From contig NZ_JADBEB010000001.1 of NCBI RefSeq assembly GCF_014874095.1, forward strand, positions 6,076,001 through 6,140,000: DNA of 64,000 nucleotides. Direction: 5' to 3'. Below, in pieces: positions 55,931 to 64,000 of the stretch (positions are counted from its first letter, which is position 1; the number at the start of each line of letters is the position of its first letter). The notes under the pieces were generated by a model. The model worked only from the letters and a program-made list of their open reading frames with translations. It searched no databases and was not told the origin of the DNA. This DNA is from Plantactinospora soyae. Its GTDB lineage: Bacteria > Actinomycetota > Actinomycetes > Mycobacteriales > Micromonosporaceae. The position numbers and the translations under genes were made by a program.

Positions 55931-56365
55931 TCAGTCGGCCAGTCGACGGGCGATGGTCGGGATCACGATCGCGGCCGCGACCAGGTGCGTGAACATCAGC
56001 AGCAGCCGGGTCAACGTACCCGCGGGCACCAGCAGATCAGGGACCAACGACAGCACGGTCAACGCGATCGTCGTGCGCACGAAGACCGTGCGGGGCCGGC
56101 GGACGGTGCGAGCGAGGATCACCGCCAGGATCAGGCCCAGCCCGGCGAAGATCACGGTGAGCATCGCGAACCCGGACAGCTGGAGCGGCGCTCCCATGAC
56201 GACCAGGCTGATGCCGGCCAGATCGGCGATGAACGCGATCAGCGCCGTGGCCACCGCAGCCACCACGATCGCGACCAGTCCCCCCTTGACGAGCGACTTT
56301 CTTGCCGGTGCAAAAGGGTTCCCGGATCGGGAACCTTGGCCGATGTTGTCGAGAGTGTCGCTCAT
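55931..56365 (-). CDS. small four-helix membrane protein (DUF6069-like)
   Basis: A 144-residue protein with four hydrophobic helices (around residues 30-50, 60-80, 90-110 and 115-135) and a soluble N-terminus beginning MSDTLDNIGQGSRSGNP. It resembles the DUF6069 small membrane proteins that often sit beside transporters or methyltransferases in actinomycetes. The function is unknown. The ATG has an AGGA site; the gene directly precedes the exporter gene. Confidence 0.6.
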   Translation of the reverse strand: MSDTLDNIGQGSRSGNPFAPARKSLVKGGLVAIVVAAVATALIAFIADLAGISLVVMGAPLQLSGFAMLTVIFAGLGLILAVILARTVRRPRTVFVRTTIALTVLSLVPDLLVPAGTLTRLLLMFTHLVAAAIVIPTIARRLAD

Positions 56366-56447
56366 AATTCCTCCAGCGATGTCACGTCTGGTTGGGCTGC
56401 CGACCGCCGAAGGGCGACCGACATTCGTGCTCACACCGAGTCCGGTG

Positions 56448-57260
56448 CTACTGCTTCCGGGCGCACAGGATCAGGTAGGTCACGTCCTCCGGGCCCAGAT
56501 GAAATGCTTCCCGCATCCCGTGGCGGATGCCCTCGGTCATCTCTGCACCGAACTCCTCGGTGATCTGATCCCTGACCGACTCGAAGTGCATGAGGTGGCG
56601 CTTGCCGGTGTTGACGTACACGCGTCGGCTCTGGATCCGCTCCTCGACCACGAAACCCACGGACTCGAACGCCTTGGTCCAACTCTCCGCGGTCATGGGT
56701 TCACGGGCCAGCGGGAAGGGCCTCTTCAGCGGCGAGGCGTCGGTGGTCTTCGAGATCTCGGACATGGCGACCCGACCGCCGGGACGTAGGACCCGGTGGA
56801 ACTCCCTCAGCGCATGTTCCAGGTCGTAGGCGTTGAACAGCGACTCGAACGCGACGACGGCGTCGAACTCGGCGTCCGCGAAGGGCAACGAGTGGTAGTC
56901 GGCGACCTCGAACTGGGTCTGCTCGGCCGCTCCGCTCTGCTGCGCGCGAGCCCGGCTCCTCGCGGCCTCGACAGGGCTGATCGTGATGCCGGTGACCCGG
57001 ACGCCGTACGCCCCGGCGATGTCGATCGACGCGGTGCCGGTGCCGCAGCCCGCCTCGAGCAGGCGCTCACCGCGATGCAGGCCGAGGGTGTCCACGACCT
57101 TGCGGGTGAGGCGCCCGGCGCCTTCCTCCAGCGTGGCGTCGTCGCTGTCGTCGTACCAGTAGCCCTGGCGTTGATAGCCACCGAAGTACTTGTCGGCCAG
57201 TGCGCTGGCACCGTCGTAGAACTTAGCGATGTCGGCCGGATTCGCATTCAGTTCGCTCAC
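56448..57260 (-). CDS. class I SAM-dependent methyltransferase
   Basis: A 270-residue methyltransferase. Motif I is LLEAGCGTGTASIDIA (about residue 68), motif II VVAFESLFNAY, motif III LRPGGRVAMSE. The order and the long C-terminal lobe resemble UbiE- and sterol-type C/O/N-methyltransferases. The target cannot be set from sequence; aryl C-, phenol O- or amine N-methylation are all possible. It is second in the minus-strand operon after the condensation enzyme gene. Confidence 0.85.
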   Translation of the reverse strand: MSELNANPADIAKFYDGASALADKYFGGYQRQGYWYDDSDDATLEEGAGRLTRKVVDTLGLHRGERLLEAGCGTGTASIDIAGAYGVRVTGITISPVEAARSRARAQQSGAAEQTQFEVADYHSLPFADAEFDAVVAFESLFNAYDLEHALREFHRVLRPGGRVAMSEISKTTDASPLKRPFPLAREPMTAESWTKAFESVGFVVEERIQSRRVYVNTGKRHLMHFESVRDQITEEFGAEMTEGIRHGMREAFHLGPEDVTYLILCARKQ

Positions 57261-57365
57261 GGAGTATTCCCTCTGGCGTCGGGTGTGACGTCATGATTTC
57301 GTCGTGCCACCGGCCCAGGCATCTTCCCGACTGCGCGGTACAACGTGGCCCGGCCGGCCCGACGA

Positions 57366-58784
57366 TCACGTAGCGGGCGAGACCGCACCGGTTCCTGAAC
57401 CAAACAATTCCGAATCCGGCGACGCAAGGCCGGCGCGCAGCAGGTCTCGGTATTCGGCGAGCATCGAGAGGATGCTCGACTCGTCGAACTCGAGACTGTT
57501 GAACTTCACCACGCCCAGCATCTCGCCGGCCGGGTCCAGGTCGAAGTCCCACAGACTGCCGCTCGGAATCTCGGAGGTGTCGGTGTCCGAGATCAGCCGC
57601 CGGCGTAGGCCGGAGTAGCGGAGGTCACCGACAAGCTCCTCGTCCAGCGTCTGCGGGTAGTGGTTGACCTCGAACGTTATGACGACGCCGTGCGGATCCC
57701 CGTACGGGCTCATCAGATCGGGTGCGGCTTGGGCCAGTACCTCACGGAACGGCAGTTCGTAGGACATGGCCTCGAACAACGTGGCACGGGTCTTGCTAAC
57801 CAGGTCGCGGAAGGTCACGCAGCCGGACACGTCGACCCGGATCGGAACGAGGTTGAAGAACAGCCCGACGGTCTCGTGGAACTCCGGCGCCGCACGGCCG
57901 GACATGAACGTCGTGGCCAGGATGTCGCGCACACCCGTCCGCCGGTGCAGGAACAGCAGGTAGCACGCGTAAAGGACCATGAACGACGAGCAGCGCATCG
58001 ATTTCGCCAGCGCGTTCGTGGCGGTGAAGAGCTCCTTGTCGAACGCGAACCGATGCACCGCGTAGCTCGGTCGGGTGTCCGGCCGCCGGACCCGATCGGT
58101 GGGGACGGTGACGAACTTAGCGCCGTCGAGCTTGGCCTTCCAGTACTCGCGGGCGGCGACCGCGGACTTGTCGCCCAGCGCCCGCTGCTCCCAGCTCGCG
58201 TGCTCGCCGTACTGGCGCATCGCCGGCAGGGTAGGCTCGGCGAAGCCCCGGCGATTCGCGTAGCAGATAGCGATGTCGCGGAGCACCACGTGAATGGACC
58301 AGGCGTCGCTGACCGTGTGGTGGGTGACGAGCACGAGCACGGCGTCATCGGCACCGAATCGCCCCAGCGAGGCGCGCAGCAACGGCATGCGCGTGATGTC
58401 GCACCTGCTGTCGCCCTCGACCTCGTTGAGGAACTCGTGCGCGCGACGCTCCCGGTCCGCCGCGTCCCCCGCCGGGGTGAGCTCGCTGACCGTGAGGTCC
58501 ACGGGGCTCGGCGGGTGGACCCGGCCGTAGGGCTCGCCCTCGTCCCGGACGATGAGGGTGCGCAGACCCTCGTGCCGCGCTGCGACGTCGTCCAACGCCG
58601 CCTGCAGCGTCGTCAGGTCGAGCTCACCGCGCAGCCGCCAGCCCGCGGTGACGATGTTCCGCGGGCCGAATGCGCCGAAGGTGTCATCGCCCTGGTCGAA
58701 GGCGCACATGAACGCCTGGCTGGCCGAGAGGTCTCGCCGGCCGGTCGCGGCACCGGTACGCGGGCGTTCTGTCTCGATGGTCAT
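57366..58784 (-). CDS. free-standing condensation enzyme (SgcC5-like)
   Basis: A 472-residue single condensation domain with no A or PCP domain. The catalytic HHxxxDxxS reads HHTVSDAWS near residue 153. Later segments are TFMSGRAAPEFHETVGLFFN and LVPIRVDVSG, as in LCL and SgcC5-type domains. SgcC5 joins a PCP-bound aryl amino acid to an alcohol of the enediyne core as an ester; related enzymes make amides. Here it would couple the aryl group loaded by the A-PCP protein to a scaffold made outside the window. It is the first gene of the seven-gene operon. Confidence 0.85.
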   Translation of the reverse strand: MTIETERPRTGAATGRRDLSASQAFMCAFDQGDDTFGAFGPRNIVTAGWRLRGELDLTTLQAALDDVAARHEGLRTLIVRDEGEPYGRVHPPSPVDLTVSELTPAGDAADRERRAHEFLNEVEGDSRCDITRMPLLRASLGRFGADDAVLVLVTHHTVSDAWSIHVVLRDIAICYANRRGFAEPTLPAMRQYGEHASWEQRALGDKSAVAAREYWKAKLDGAKFVTVPTDRVRRPDTRPSYAVHRFAFDKELFTATNALAKSMRCSSFMVLYACYLLFLHRRTGVRDILATTFMSGRAAPEFHETVGLFFNLVPIRVDVSGCVTFRDLVSKTRATLFEAMSYELPFREVLAQAAPDLMSPYGDPHGVVITFEVNHYPQTLDEELVGDLRYSGLRRRLISDTDTSEIPSGSLWDFDLDPAGEMLGVVKFNSLEFDESSILSMLAEYRDLLRAGLASPDSELFGSGTGAVSPAT

Positions 58785-59094
58785 CGGGCTGCGGTTCCTC
58801 TCGTCGGCCGGCGGCACCGTCGCTCTGGCGGGTCTGCCGGGCAGTCGGGTTGCCGATCCACTGTGCCTGCCGCTGCGCCGCGGGCTTCTCGATTGGTGCG
58901 CCGCCGACCCGACCCCTCGCGTCCGACCGTATGCTGCCGAGAGATACGGGCTTCTCCATTCGAGCGCTGTTTCGTTGAACCCGTGTGCCCGAGCCGTCAG
59001 AAGCTAGAGTGACGGTCGATAGGCGGACCAGGAAAGCATCCACAAGCTGGGGCCCGGACCGTCCACAAGCTGGGAGAAAGGAACACGGGAGAAC
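58785..59094. promoter_or_regulatory. divergent promoter region with 13-bp direct repeat
   Basis: Between the condensation enzyme operon (minus) and the RibD-like gene (plus). TCCACAAGCTGGG occurs at 59039-59051 and again at 59062-59074, a 23-bp period (about two helical turns), ending 20 nt before the GTG start. It looks like a pair of operator half-sites. No protein-coding frame with family motifs is present. Confidence 0.4.
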
Positions 59095-59709
59095 GTGAAA
59101 CTCACAACGACCACGTGCGTCACCGTCGACGGCGTGATGCAGGGCCTCGGTGACCCGGACGAGGATCGGCGCGGTGGGTTCGAGCGTGGTGGCTGGCAAG
59201 GTCCGCTCTGGGACGACGAGGCCGGCGCTTTCATGAACGACATCTACGCCAGGGCTGACGCCTTCCTGTTCGGCAGGCGCACGTACGAGATCTTCGCCGG
59301 TTCCTGGGGACAGATGGCTGATCCCGGCGACAACGCCATCTGGAAGGCCCTCAACACGAAGCCCAAGTACGTCGTGTCGAACTCGATCACCGAACCGTCG
59401 TGGGCCGATACGACCGTCCTCTCCGGTGATCTCGCGGCCGCTATCGAGGAGCTCACCTCGAAGCCGGGAGGAGAGCTTCAGGTGCACGGCAGCGGCGCGC
59501 TGATCCGCTGGCTGCTCGACCACGAGTTCGTCGACGAGATCAACCTGATGATCAGTCCGGTTGTCCTCGGCCAGGGAACGCGACTGTTTCCCGACACCGG
59601 CCTGGACACGTTGCTCGAACAGGTGGAGTCGCGGGCGACCCGCACCGGCATGACGCTCCAGGTCTTCCGCCCCAAGGGCCGCCCCCGATACGCCAGGGCC
59701 GATGCCTGA
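59095..59709 (+). CDS. RibD C-terminal/dihydrofolate reductase-fold protein
   Basis: A 204-residue protein of the RibD C-terminal (DHFR-like) family. It starts with MKLTTTTCVTVDGVMQG and contains FGRRTYEIFAGSW, ELTSKPGGELQVHGSG (the nucleotide-binding Gly-rich turn), and an ending with VVLGQGTRLF. These small NADPH reductases are common in actinomycetes and their substrates are mostly unknown. The GTG start is preceded by GGGAG. It could be a general enzyme or provide a reduction for the cluster. Confidence 0.85.
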   Translation: MKLTTTTCVTVDGVMQGLGDPDEDRRGGFERGGWQGPLWDDEAGAFMNDIYARADAFLFGRRTYEIFAGSWGQMADPGDNAIWKALNTKPKYVVSNSITEPSWADTTVLSGDLAAAIEELTSKPGGELQVHGSGALIRWLLDHEFVDEINLMISPVVLGQGTRLFPDTGLDTLLEQVESRATRTGMTLQVFRPKGRPRYARADA

Positions 59710-59874
59710 TCCGGCGTACCCGGACGCTCCGCCACCTGTGAGACGCGGTGACCGGGAATCTCCGGCATCGTGAACAGGAGACGCCCGGTCCTCGGCCGCG
59801 CCGAACCGGCTACGCGCCTCGATGCCTACCGGCTCCTGGCGGCGTGACCCCACCCGACCAAGGAGATGCGGCAG

Positions 59875-61437
59875 ATGGCCGAACTGCCCGAGGCGATCGA
59901 ATCCACTCGCCCGCTGACCGGCGAGGAGTACCTCGAAACCGTGCGCGACGACCGGGAGATCTACATCTACGGCGAGCGGGTCAAGGACGTCACCGAGCAC
60001 CCCGCGTTCCGCAACCCGGCCCGGATGACCGCACGCCTCTACGACGCACTGCACGACCCCGAGCACCACGACGTCCTCACCACCGCCACCGACCACGACG
60101 GCCCCCGGGGCTACACCCACCGCTTCTACACGACACCGCACACCGTCGACGACCTCGTCGCCGACCAGAAAGCCATCGCCACCTGGGCCCGGCTCAGCTA
60201 CGGCTGGATGGGCCGCAGCCCCGACTACAAGGGAGCGTTCTTCGGCACGCTCGGCGTCAACGCCGACTTCTACAACCCCTTCGCCGACAACGCCCGCCGC
60301 TGGTATCGAGAGGCCCAGGAAAAGGTCCTCTACTGGAACCACGCCTTCGTCCACCCACCCGTGGACCGCGACAAACCAGCACACGAGGTCGCCGACGTGT
60401 TCATCCACGTCGAACGCGAGACCGACAGCGGGGTGATCGTGTCCGGGGCGAAGGTGGTGGCCACCGGATCGGCACTGACCCACCACAACTTCATCGCCCA
60501 CGACCGGTTGCCGGTCAAGGACCGCAAGTTCAACATCGTAGCCACCGTGCCGATGAACGCACCCGGCCTCAAACTGATCTGCCGGCAGTCCTACGCGGCG
60601 GCGTCGACGCTCACCGGCAGTCCGTTCGACTACCCCCTGTCCTCCCGGATGGACGAGAACGACGCCATCCTCATCCTGGACAAGGTGCTCATCCCCTGGG
60701 AGAACGTCTTCATCTACGGCGACGCGATGAAGGTCGGCATGTTCACCGGACAGTCGGGTTTCAACGAGCGCGCCCAGCTCCACGGAGCCACCCGGCTGGC
60801 GGTGAAATTCGAGTTCCTCGCCGGCCTGCTCGCCAAGGCCTTCGAGATCACCGGCGTCAACAACTTCCGCGGCGTGCAGACCCGCCTCGGTGAGGTACTC
60901 GCGTGGCGCAACCTCTTCTGGGGACTCTCCGACGCCGCCGCCCGCAACCCCGTACCCTGGCGCAACGGATCAGTGCTACCCAACCCGGACTACGGGTCGG
61001 CGTTCCGCTGGTTCTCCCAGCTCGGCTACGCACGCCTACGAGAGATCGTGCTACAGGACGTGGCCAGCGGGCTGATCTACCTCAACTCCAGCGCACAGGA
61101 CTTCGGCAACGACAACGTCCGGCCGTACCTGGACAAATACCTCCGCGGCTCACACGGCATCGACTCCGTCGAACGCGTCAAAGTCATGAAACTGCTCTGG
61201 GACGCCGTCGGCTCCGAATTCGGTGGCCGCCACGAACTCTACGAACGCAACTACACCGGCAACCACGAGAACACCCGGATCGGGATTCTGATGGGGCAGA
61301 TGGCCGACGGGCAGCTGGACGGCTACAAAAGCTTCGTCGACCAATGCCTCGCCGAATACGACCTCGACGGCTGGACCGTCCCCGACCTCTCCTCCTTCGA
61401 GAACATCGGCCGACAGGCCCGCAACCTCCTCTCCTGA
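59875..61437 (+). CDS. 4-hydroxyphenylacetate 3-monooxygenase (HpaB/SgcC-type) oxygenase
   Basis: A 520-residue flavin-dependent monooxygenase of the HpaB family, with the acyl-CoA dehydrogenase fold. Seen: [19 protein letters not shown] at the N-terminus, [35 protein letters not shown] and [15 protein letters not shown]. These enzymes hydroxylate a phenol ortho to the OH using FADH2 from a partner reductase; SgcC does this on a PCP-tethered chloro-beta-tyrosine. A catechol product fits the O-methyltransferase gene next door. The ATG 59875 has AAGGAG at the right distance; the ATG at 59866 directly abuts it and is unlikely. Confidence 0.9.
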   Translation: MAELPEAIESTRPLTGEEYLETVRDDREIYIYGERVKDVTEHPAFRNPARMTARLYDALHDPEHHDVLTTATDHDGPRGYTHRFYTTPHTVDDLVADQKAIATWARLSYGWMGRSPDYKGAFFGTLGVNADFYNPFADNARRWYREAQEKVLYWNHAFVHPPVDRDKPAHEVADVFIHVERETDSGVIVSGAKVVATGSALTHHNFIAHDRLPVKDRKFNIVATVPMNAPGLKLICRQSYAAASTLTGSPFDYPLSSRMDENDAILILDKVLIPWENVFIYGDAMKVGMFTGQSGFNERAQLHGATRLAVKFEFLAGLLAKAFEITGVNNFRGVQTRLGEVLAWRNLFWGLSDAAARNPVPWRNGSVLPNPDYGSAFRWFSQLGYARLREIVLQDVASGLIYLNSSAQDFGNDNVRPYLDKYLRGSHGIDSVERVKVMKLLWDAVGSEFGGRHELYERNYTGNHENTRIGILMGQMADGQLDGYKSFVDQCLAEYDLDGWTVPDLSSFENIGRQARNLLS

Positions 61438-61455
61438 GCGGTTGTCGAAGGCCGT

Positions 61456-61475
61456 CGCCCGGTTCTCACCGGGCG
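61456..61475. terminator. hairpin between convergent genes
   Basis: A CGCCCGG stem with CCGGGCG and a 6-nt loop (TTCTCA), between the stops of the HpaB-like gene (+) and the O-methyltransferase gene (-). Short but perfect; a probable shared terminator. Confidence 0.5.
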
Positions 61476-61488
61476 CGGTGCGCGAAGG

Positions 61489-62166
61489 TCAGGGCACGCG
61501 GGGTTCACCGCCGGCCCGCTTGTACGCCAGGGTCACGCCATCGAAGACGGGGAGCATGCTCAGCTCGACCCGCTCGTCGTCGCGCAGCGCGAGGTTCAGC
61601 GCGCGCAACGCGTCCGTGTCCGAGTCGCTGACGTCGCTGCGCGCCACCCGGCCCGACCAGAGGGTGTTGTCCAGCACCACCAGTCCGCCGGGGCGGAGCA
61701 GTTCGAGGCAGCGCTCGTAGTAGTCGGCGTAGTTGTTCTTGTTGGCGTCGATGAAGGCGAGGTCGAAGGTGCCCGCCGCACCGCCGGCCAGCAGCGCGTC
61801 CAAGGTCTCGAGTGCGGGCCGCAGCTCGAGCCGGATACGATCGGTGACACCTGCCCGGTCCCAGTACGGGCGACCGATCTCAGCCCATTCGGAGCTGACG
61901 TCGCACGTGACGATCCGCCCGTCCGCCGGAAGCGCGCGGGCCATCAGGAGCGTGCTGTACCCGGTGAACGTCCCAATCTCGACGATGTTCTTCGCGGAGA
62001 TCAGCCCGACCAGGAAGCCGAGCAGCTGCCCCTCCGCGGGTGGGGCGCACATGCCGTGCGCGAGCAGCTCCATGGTGGCCATCCGCAGCCCGTGCGCGAT
62101 GTCGTCCTCGCGAAGCGACACGTCCACCACGTACTGCTCGATCACTCCGAGTTCCCCGGTCGCCAT
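61489..62166 (-). CDS. catechol-type O-methyltransferase (CCoAOMT family)
   Basis: A 225-residue class I O-methyltransferase of the caffeoyl-CoA/catechol type. Seen: IVEIGTFTGYSTLLMARAL (SAM motif), TFDLAFIDANKNNYADYYE with the metal-binding Asp, and GGLVVLDNTLW. Family members need a divalent metal and methylate one OH of a catechol. It lies convergent to the HpaB-like hydroxylase gene that would make the catechol. Start: the ATG 62166 has GGAGG 7 nt upstream; the ATG at 62172 is too close to it. Confidence 0.9.
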   Translation of the reverse strand: MATGELGVIEQYVVDVSLREDDIAHGLRMATMELLAHGMCAPPAEGQLLGFLVGLISAKNIVEIGTFTGYSTLLMARALPADGRIVTCDVSSEWAEIGRPYWDRAGVTDRIRLELRPALETLDALLAGGAAGTFDLAFIDANKNNYADYYERCLELLRPGGLVVLDNTLWSGRVARSDVSDSDTDALRALNLALRDDERVELSMLPVFDGVTLAYKRAGGEPRVP

Positions 62167-62376
62167 CAGCATTCCTCCCAGTCGTGATCAACACAGATTC
62201 CGCCCGACGAGGATCAACTCGGCGTGCGTGAACAGATAGTCGCACCTGGGGTCGGCGCGGCCTTCTCGAAAGGTGCGCAGAATCGCAGACTTGGAGACGT
62301 CCACACGCCGGACGACCGATACTCTCAGCGCCAGAAAATATGTGGGGAAATGATCATCCGAACGTCGGAGGACGCG

Positions 62377-63750
62377 ATGCCGGATTCGATTCAAGCCGGT
62401 CTGCCGATCATCATCGAGGCATGGCTCGGAGACAGCGCAAAGATCGAGGGCACCGACGAGGACATGCTTCCGGGGACCGGAAACCCGATCGTCGACGCGG
62501 CGCATTCGTTCAACGTGGCTCATCCGGAGTACGAGGTACGTATCCGCAAGATCGACTATCGGGAGCTGCCAAAGGCGGTCGCCGAGGCGGTCGCGCAGGG
62601 CAATCCACCCGCGCTGGCGGAGTACGTGTACACGGCGACCCAGGTCGCGCTCGACACACGCGCCCGCGCGGGCGGTCCGCTGTTCGTGCCGGTGGAGCGG
62701 GCGGTCAGGGATCGCACCGAGATCCTCGGCGAGCCCGTGATCCTCGACGACATCGTGGCCTCCGCGCGCGAGTACTGGAGCCGCGGGGGCGAGCTGGTCT
62801 CGGTGCCGACGACCGTGACGTGCAACGTCCTGTTCGCCAACAGGGCCATTCTCGAGCGCGCCGGAATCGACCGGATGCCGGCGACGTGGCAGGACCTGGA
62901 GGCCGCGTGCGCCGCGGTCGCCGCGCTGCCCGACGGACCGGCGCACGGCGTGACCTGGCCCAACTACGGCTGGCTGTTCCACCGGGAGGTCGTCGGGCAG
63001 GGCGGGCTGTTCTGCAACGGCGACAACGGCCGCGCCGGCCGGGCCACCCGGGTCTTCCTGGACTCCCCCGAGATGCTCGCCTACGTCCAGTGGTGGAAGC
63101 ACATGCACGACCGCGCCTACTACCACTACACCGGCGAGGTGAACGACTACTTCGGCGCCATGGTCGCGTTCGGCCGGCAGGACGTCGCCTTCGCGGTCAC
63201 CTCGTCGGCGGTCGGCCAGGAGATGCTGGACATAGCCACCGCCGCGGGCTTCGAACTACTCGCGGGTCACCTGCCGCGGTCCGGCGCCGAGCCCTACTCC
63301 AGCGGGCCCCTCGGCGGCCAGTCGTTCTTCCTGACCGCCGGCCTGCCTACGGCGGTCGAGGACGGCGCGCTCGCCTTCCTCCAGCACCAGCTCAACCCGC
63401 AGCACGCGATCGCCCGCATGCACAGCCGTTCACTCCCGTTGACCCAGCCCGCCCACGAGCAGGCCACCGCGGAGCAGTGGACCGAGCCGTTTCCCGGCTA
63501 CCTCGTGGCGACCGAGCAGCTCGCCTCACCGAACCGGACTCCGGCAGCAGCCGGGCCGCTGCTCGGCAACCTCAACGGCATCAACGGCATCATGATCGCG
63601 GCGATGGATGACGTGCTCAAGCGGGGGGCGGAGCCGGCCGCCCGGTTCCGCGAGGCGAGCAGGGCGGCCCAGGCGCTGCTCGACCGTTACAACGCGTCAG
63701 CGCTCGCCTACCCGCCCGTGACCCCCGAAGCATTGACCGTCACGGCCTGA
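62377..63750 (+). CDS. ABC-type solute-binding-protein-fold protein without signal peptide
   Basis: A 457-residue protein with the family 1 (sugar/extracellular) binding-protein fold: IIIEAWLGDSAKIEG, VTCNVLFANRAILERAGID, PATWQDLEAACAAVAALPDG and AFAVTSSAVGQEM. The start at ATG 62377 has GGAGG at 6 nt spacing. Neither this start nor the upstream sequence encodes a signal peptide or a lipobox cysteine, so the protein looks cytoplasmic. No ABC permease gene is nearby. It may bind a cluster intermediate or sequester the product; an upstream start with an unrecognised signal is the alternative. Confidence 0.75.
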   Translation: MPDSIQAGLPIIIEAWLGDSAKIEGTDEDMLPGTGNPIVDAAHSFNVAHPEYEVRIRKIDYRELPKAVAEAVAQGNPPALAEYVYTATQVALDTRARAGGPLFVPVERAVRDRTEILGEPVILDDIVASAREYWSRGGELVSVPTTVTCNVLFANRAILERAGIDRMPATWQDLEAACAAVAALPDGPAHGVTWPNYGWLFHREVVGQGGLFCNGDNGRAGRATRVFLDSPEMLAYVQWWKHMHDRAYYHYTGEVNDYFGAMVAFGRQDVAFAVTSSAVGQEMLDIATAAGFELLAGHLPRSGAEPYSSGPLGGQSFFLTAGLPTAVEDGALAFLQHQLNPQHAIARMHSRSLPLTQPAHEQATAEQWTEPFPGYLVATEQLASPNRTPAAAGPLLGNLNGINGIMIAAMDDVLKRGAEPAARFREASRAAQALLDRYNASALAYPPVTPEALTVTA

Positions 63751-64000
63751 ACAATCGGGCGACGTGCGGCGACGACCTCGGGAAATACGTCTTCCCTCGC
63801 CGCTTCGCCGAGCATTCGGCAAGAGGCATGATGGGTCAGCTGGACATCGCCCCTGTTCCACCTGATCTTTCCAGCAATTCAGGAGACGCTCGTCCGAGCG
63901 GCAGCCTGAAAGACTACCGCAGCGTTTCCGGGCCGCCGCGTTGTCGGCCCCGTGACCGGCTGGGGAGTGGCCCGATGAGGTTTCGCATTCGTTCGAACGG
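63751..64000. other. right-edge intergenic region
   Basis: About 250 bp with no recognisable gene. Probably an intergenic region leading to a gene beyond the edge. Confidence 0.35.

Noticed and set aside
58684-60783. Minus-strand open frame of 699 codons over the RibD-like and HpaB-like genes
   Set aside because: Antisense to two genes with clear motifs; Val/Gly/Asp/His-rich without any family signature.
1-64000. CRISPR arrays, tRNA or rRNA genes
   Set aside because: No regularly spaced repeats, no CCA-ended cloverleaf-like segments and no rRNA-like conserved blocks were noticed on reading.

Overview
The window is high-GC DNA with actinomycete-type genes throughout: serine integrase, IS701, ISL3 and IS256 elements, MbtH, HpgT and SgcJ relatives, and GTG/TTG starts. 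A Micromonospora- or Pseudonocardia-like host is an inference. No RNA genes or CRISPR array were seen.

Region 1 (1-18.9 kb) is a defence island. It opens with the last two genes of a Wadjet-type system: a TIGR02680-like SMC ATPase (JetC-like) and a DUF2399/Toprim protein (JetD-like). JetA and JetB would lie to the left. A GmrSD-like DUF262/DUF1524 gene with an MGMT-like tail follows, broken by one in-frame amber codon. Next come a DUF2293 gene and a compact three-gene operon of unusual make-up: a nuclease fused to a pseudokinase, a UPF1-like SF1 helicase and a winged-helix protein. I know no named system with exactly this composition. An EACC1-like small protein coupled to an EAL protein and a broken serine integrase close the island.

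Region 2 (19-32.4 kb) mixes peripheral biosynthetic genes with IS debris: an IS5-type remnant, an operon of an AraC-type regulator, a membrane protein and a chorismate mutase, IS21 and ISL3 scraps, a DUF1702 N-terminal fragment and a second AraC-type regulator. A 6.25-kb IS701 element sits exactly on that regulator's stop codon. Its transposase is split by two full-length group II introns in opposite orientations. Removing both restores one open frame and a 1.43-kb IS701.

Region 3 (32.4-64 kb) is most of a natural-product cluster. Aromatic supply: chorismate mutase (22.1 kb), 4-hydroxymandelate synthase, a GlcD-like FAD-linked hydroxyacid dehydrogenase and HpgT give 4-hydroxyphenylglycine (Hpg) or its mandelate or keto precursor. 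Activation and tailoring: a stand-alone adenylation-PCP protein with MbtH, a PCP-type flavin halogenase, an HpaB-type ring hydroxylase, a catechol-type O-methyltransferase, a second methyltransferase, two P450s, an acyl-CoA-dehydrogenase-fold monooxygenase, an SgcJ/EcaC-like NTF2 protein and a free-standing condensation enzyme. The set matches the C-1027 SgcC/C1/C2/C3/C5 logic, but Hpg supply genes replace the tyrosine aminomutase. No PKS or NRPS scaffold enzyme is present, so the core must lie outside the window, probably to the right. An MFS exporter and a CPA2 antiporter are candidates for export or resistance.

The cluster is cut at 44.8-50.9 kb by IS debris and a nest in which IS701 and an IS5-type element sit inside an IS256 element, at the stop codon of its transposase.
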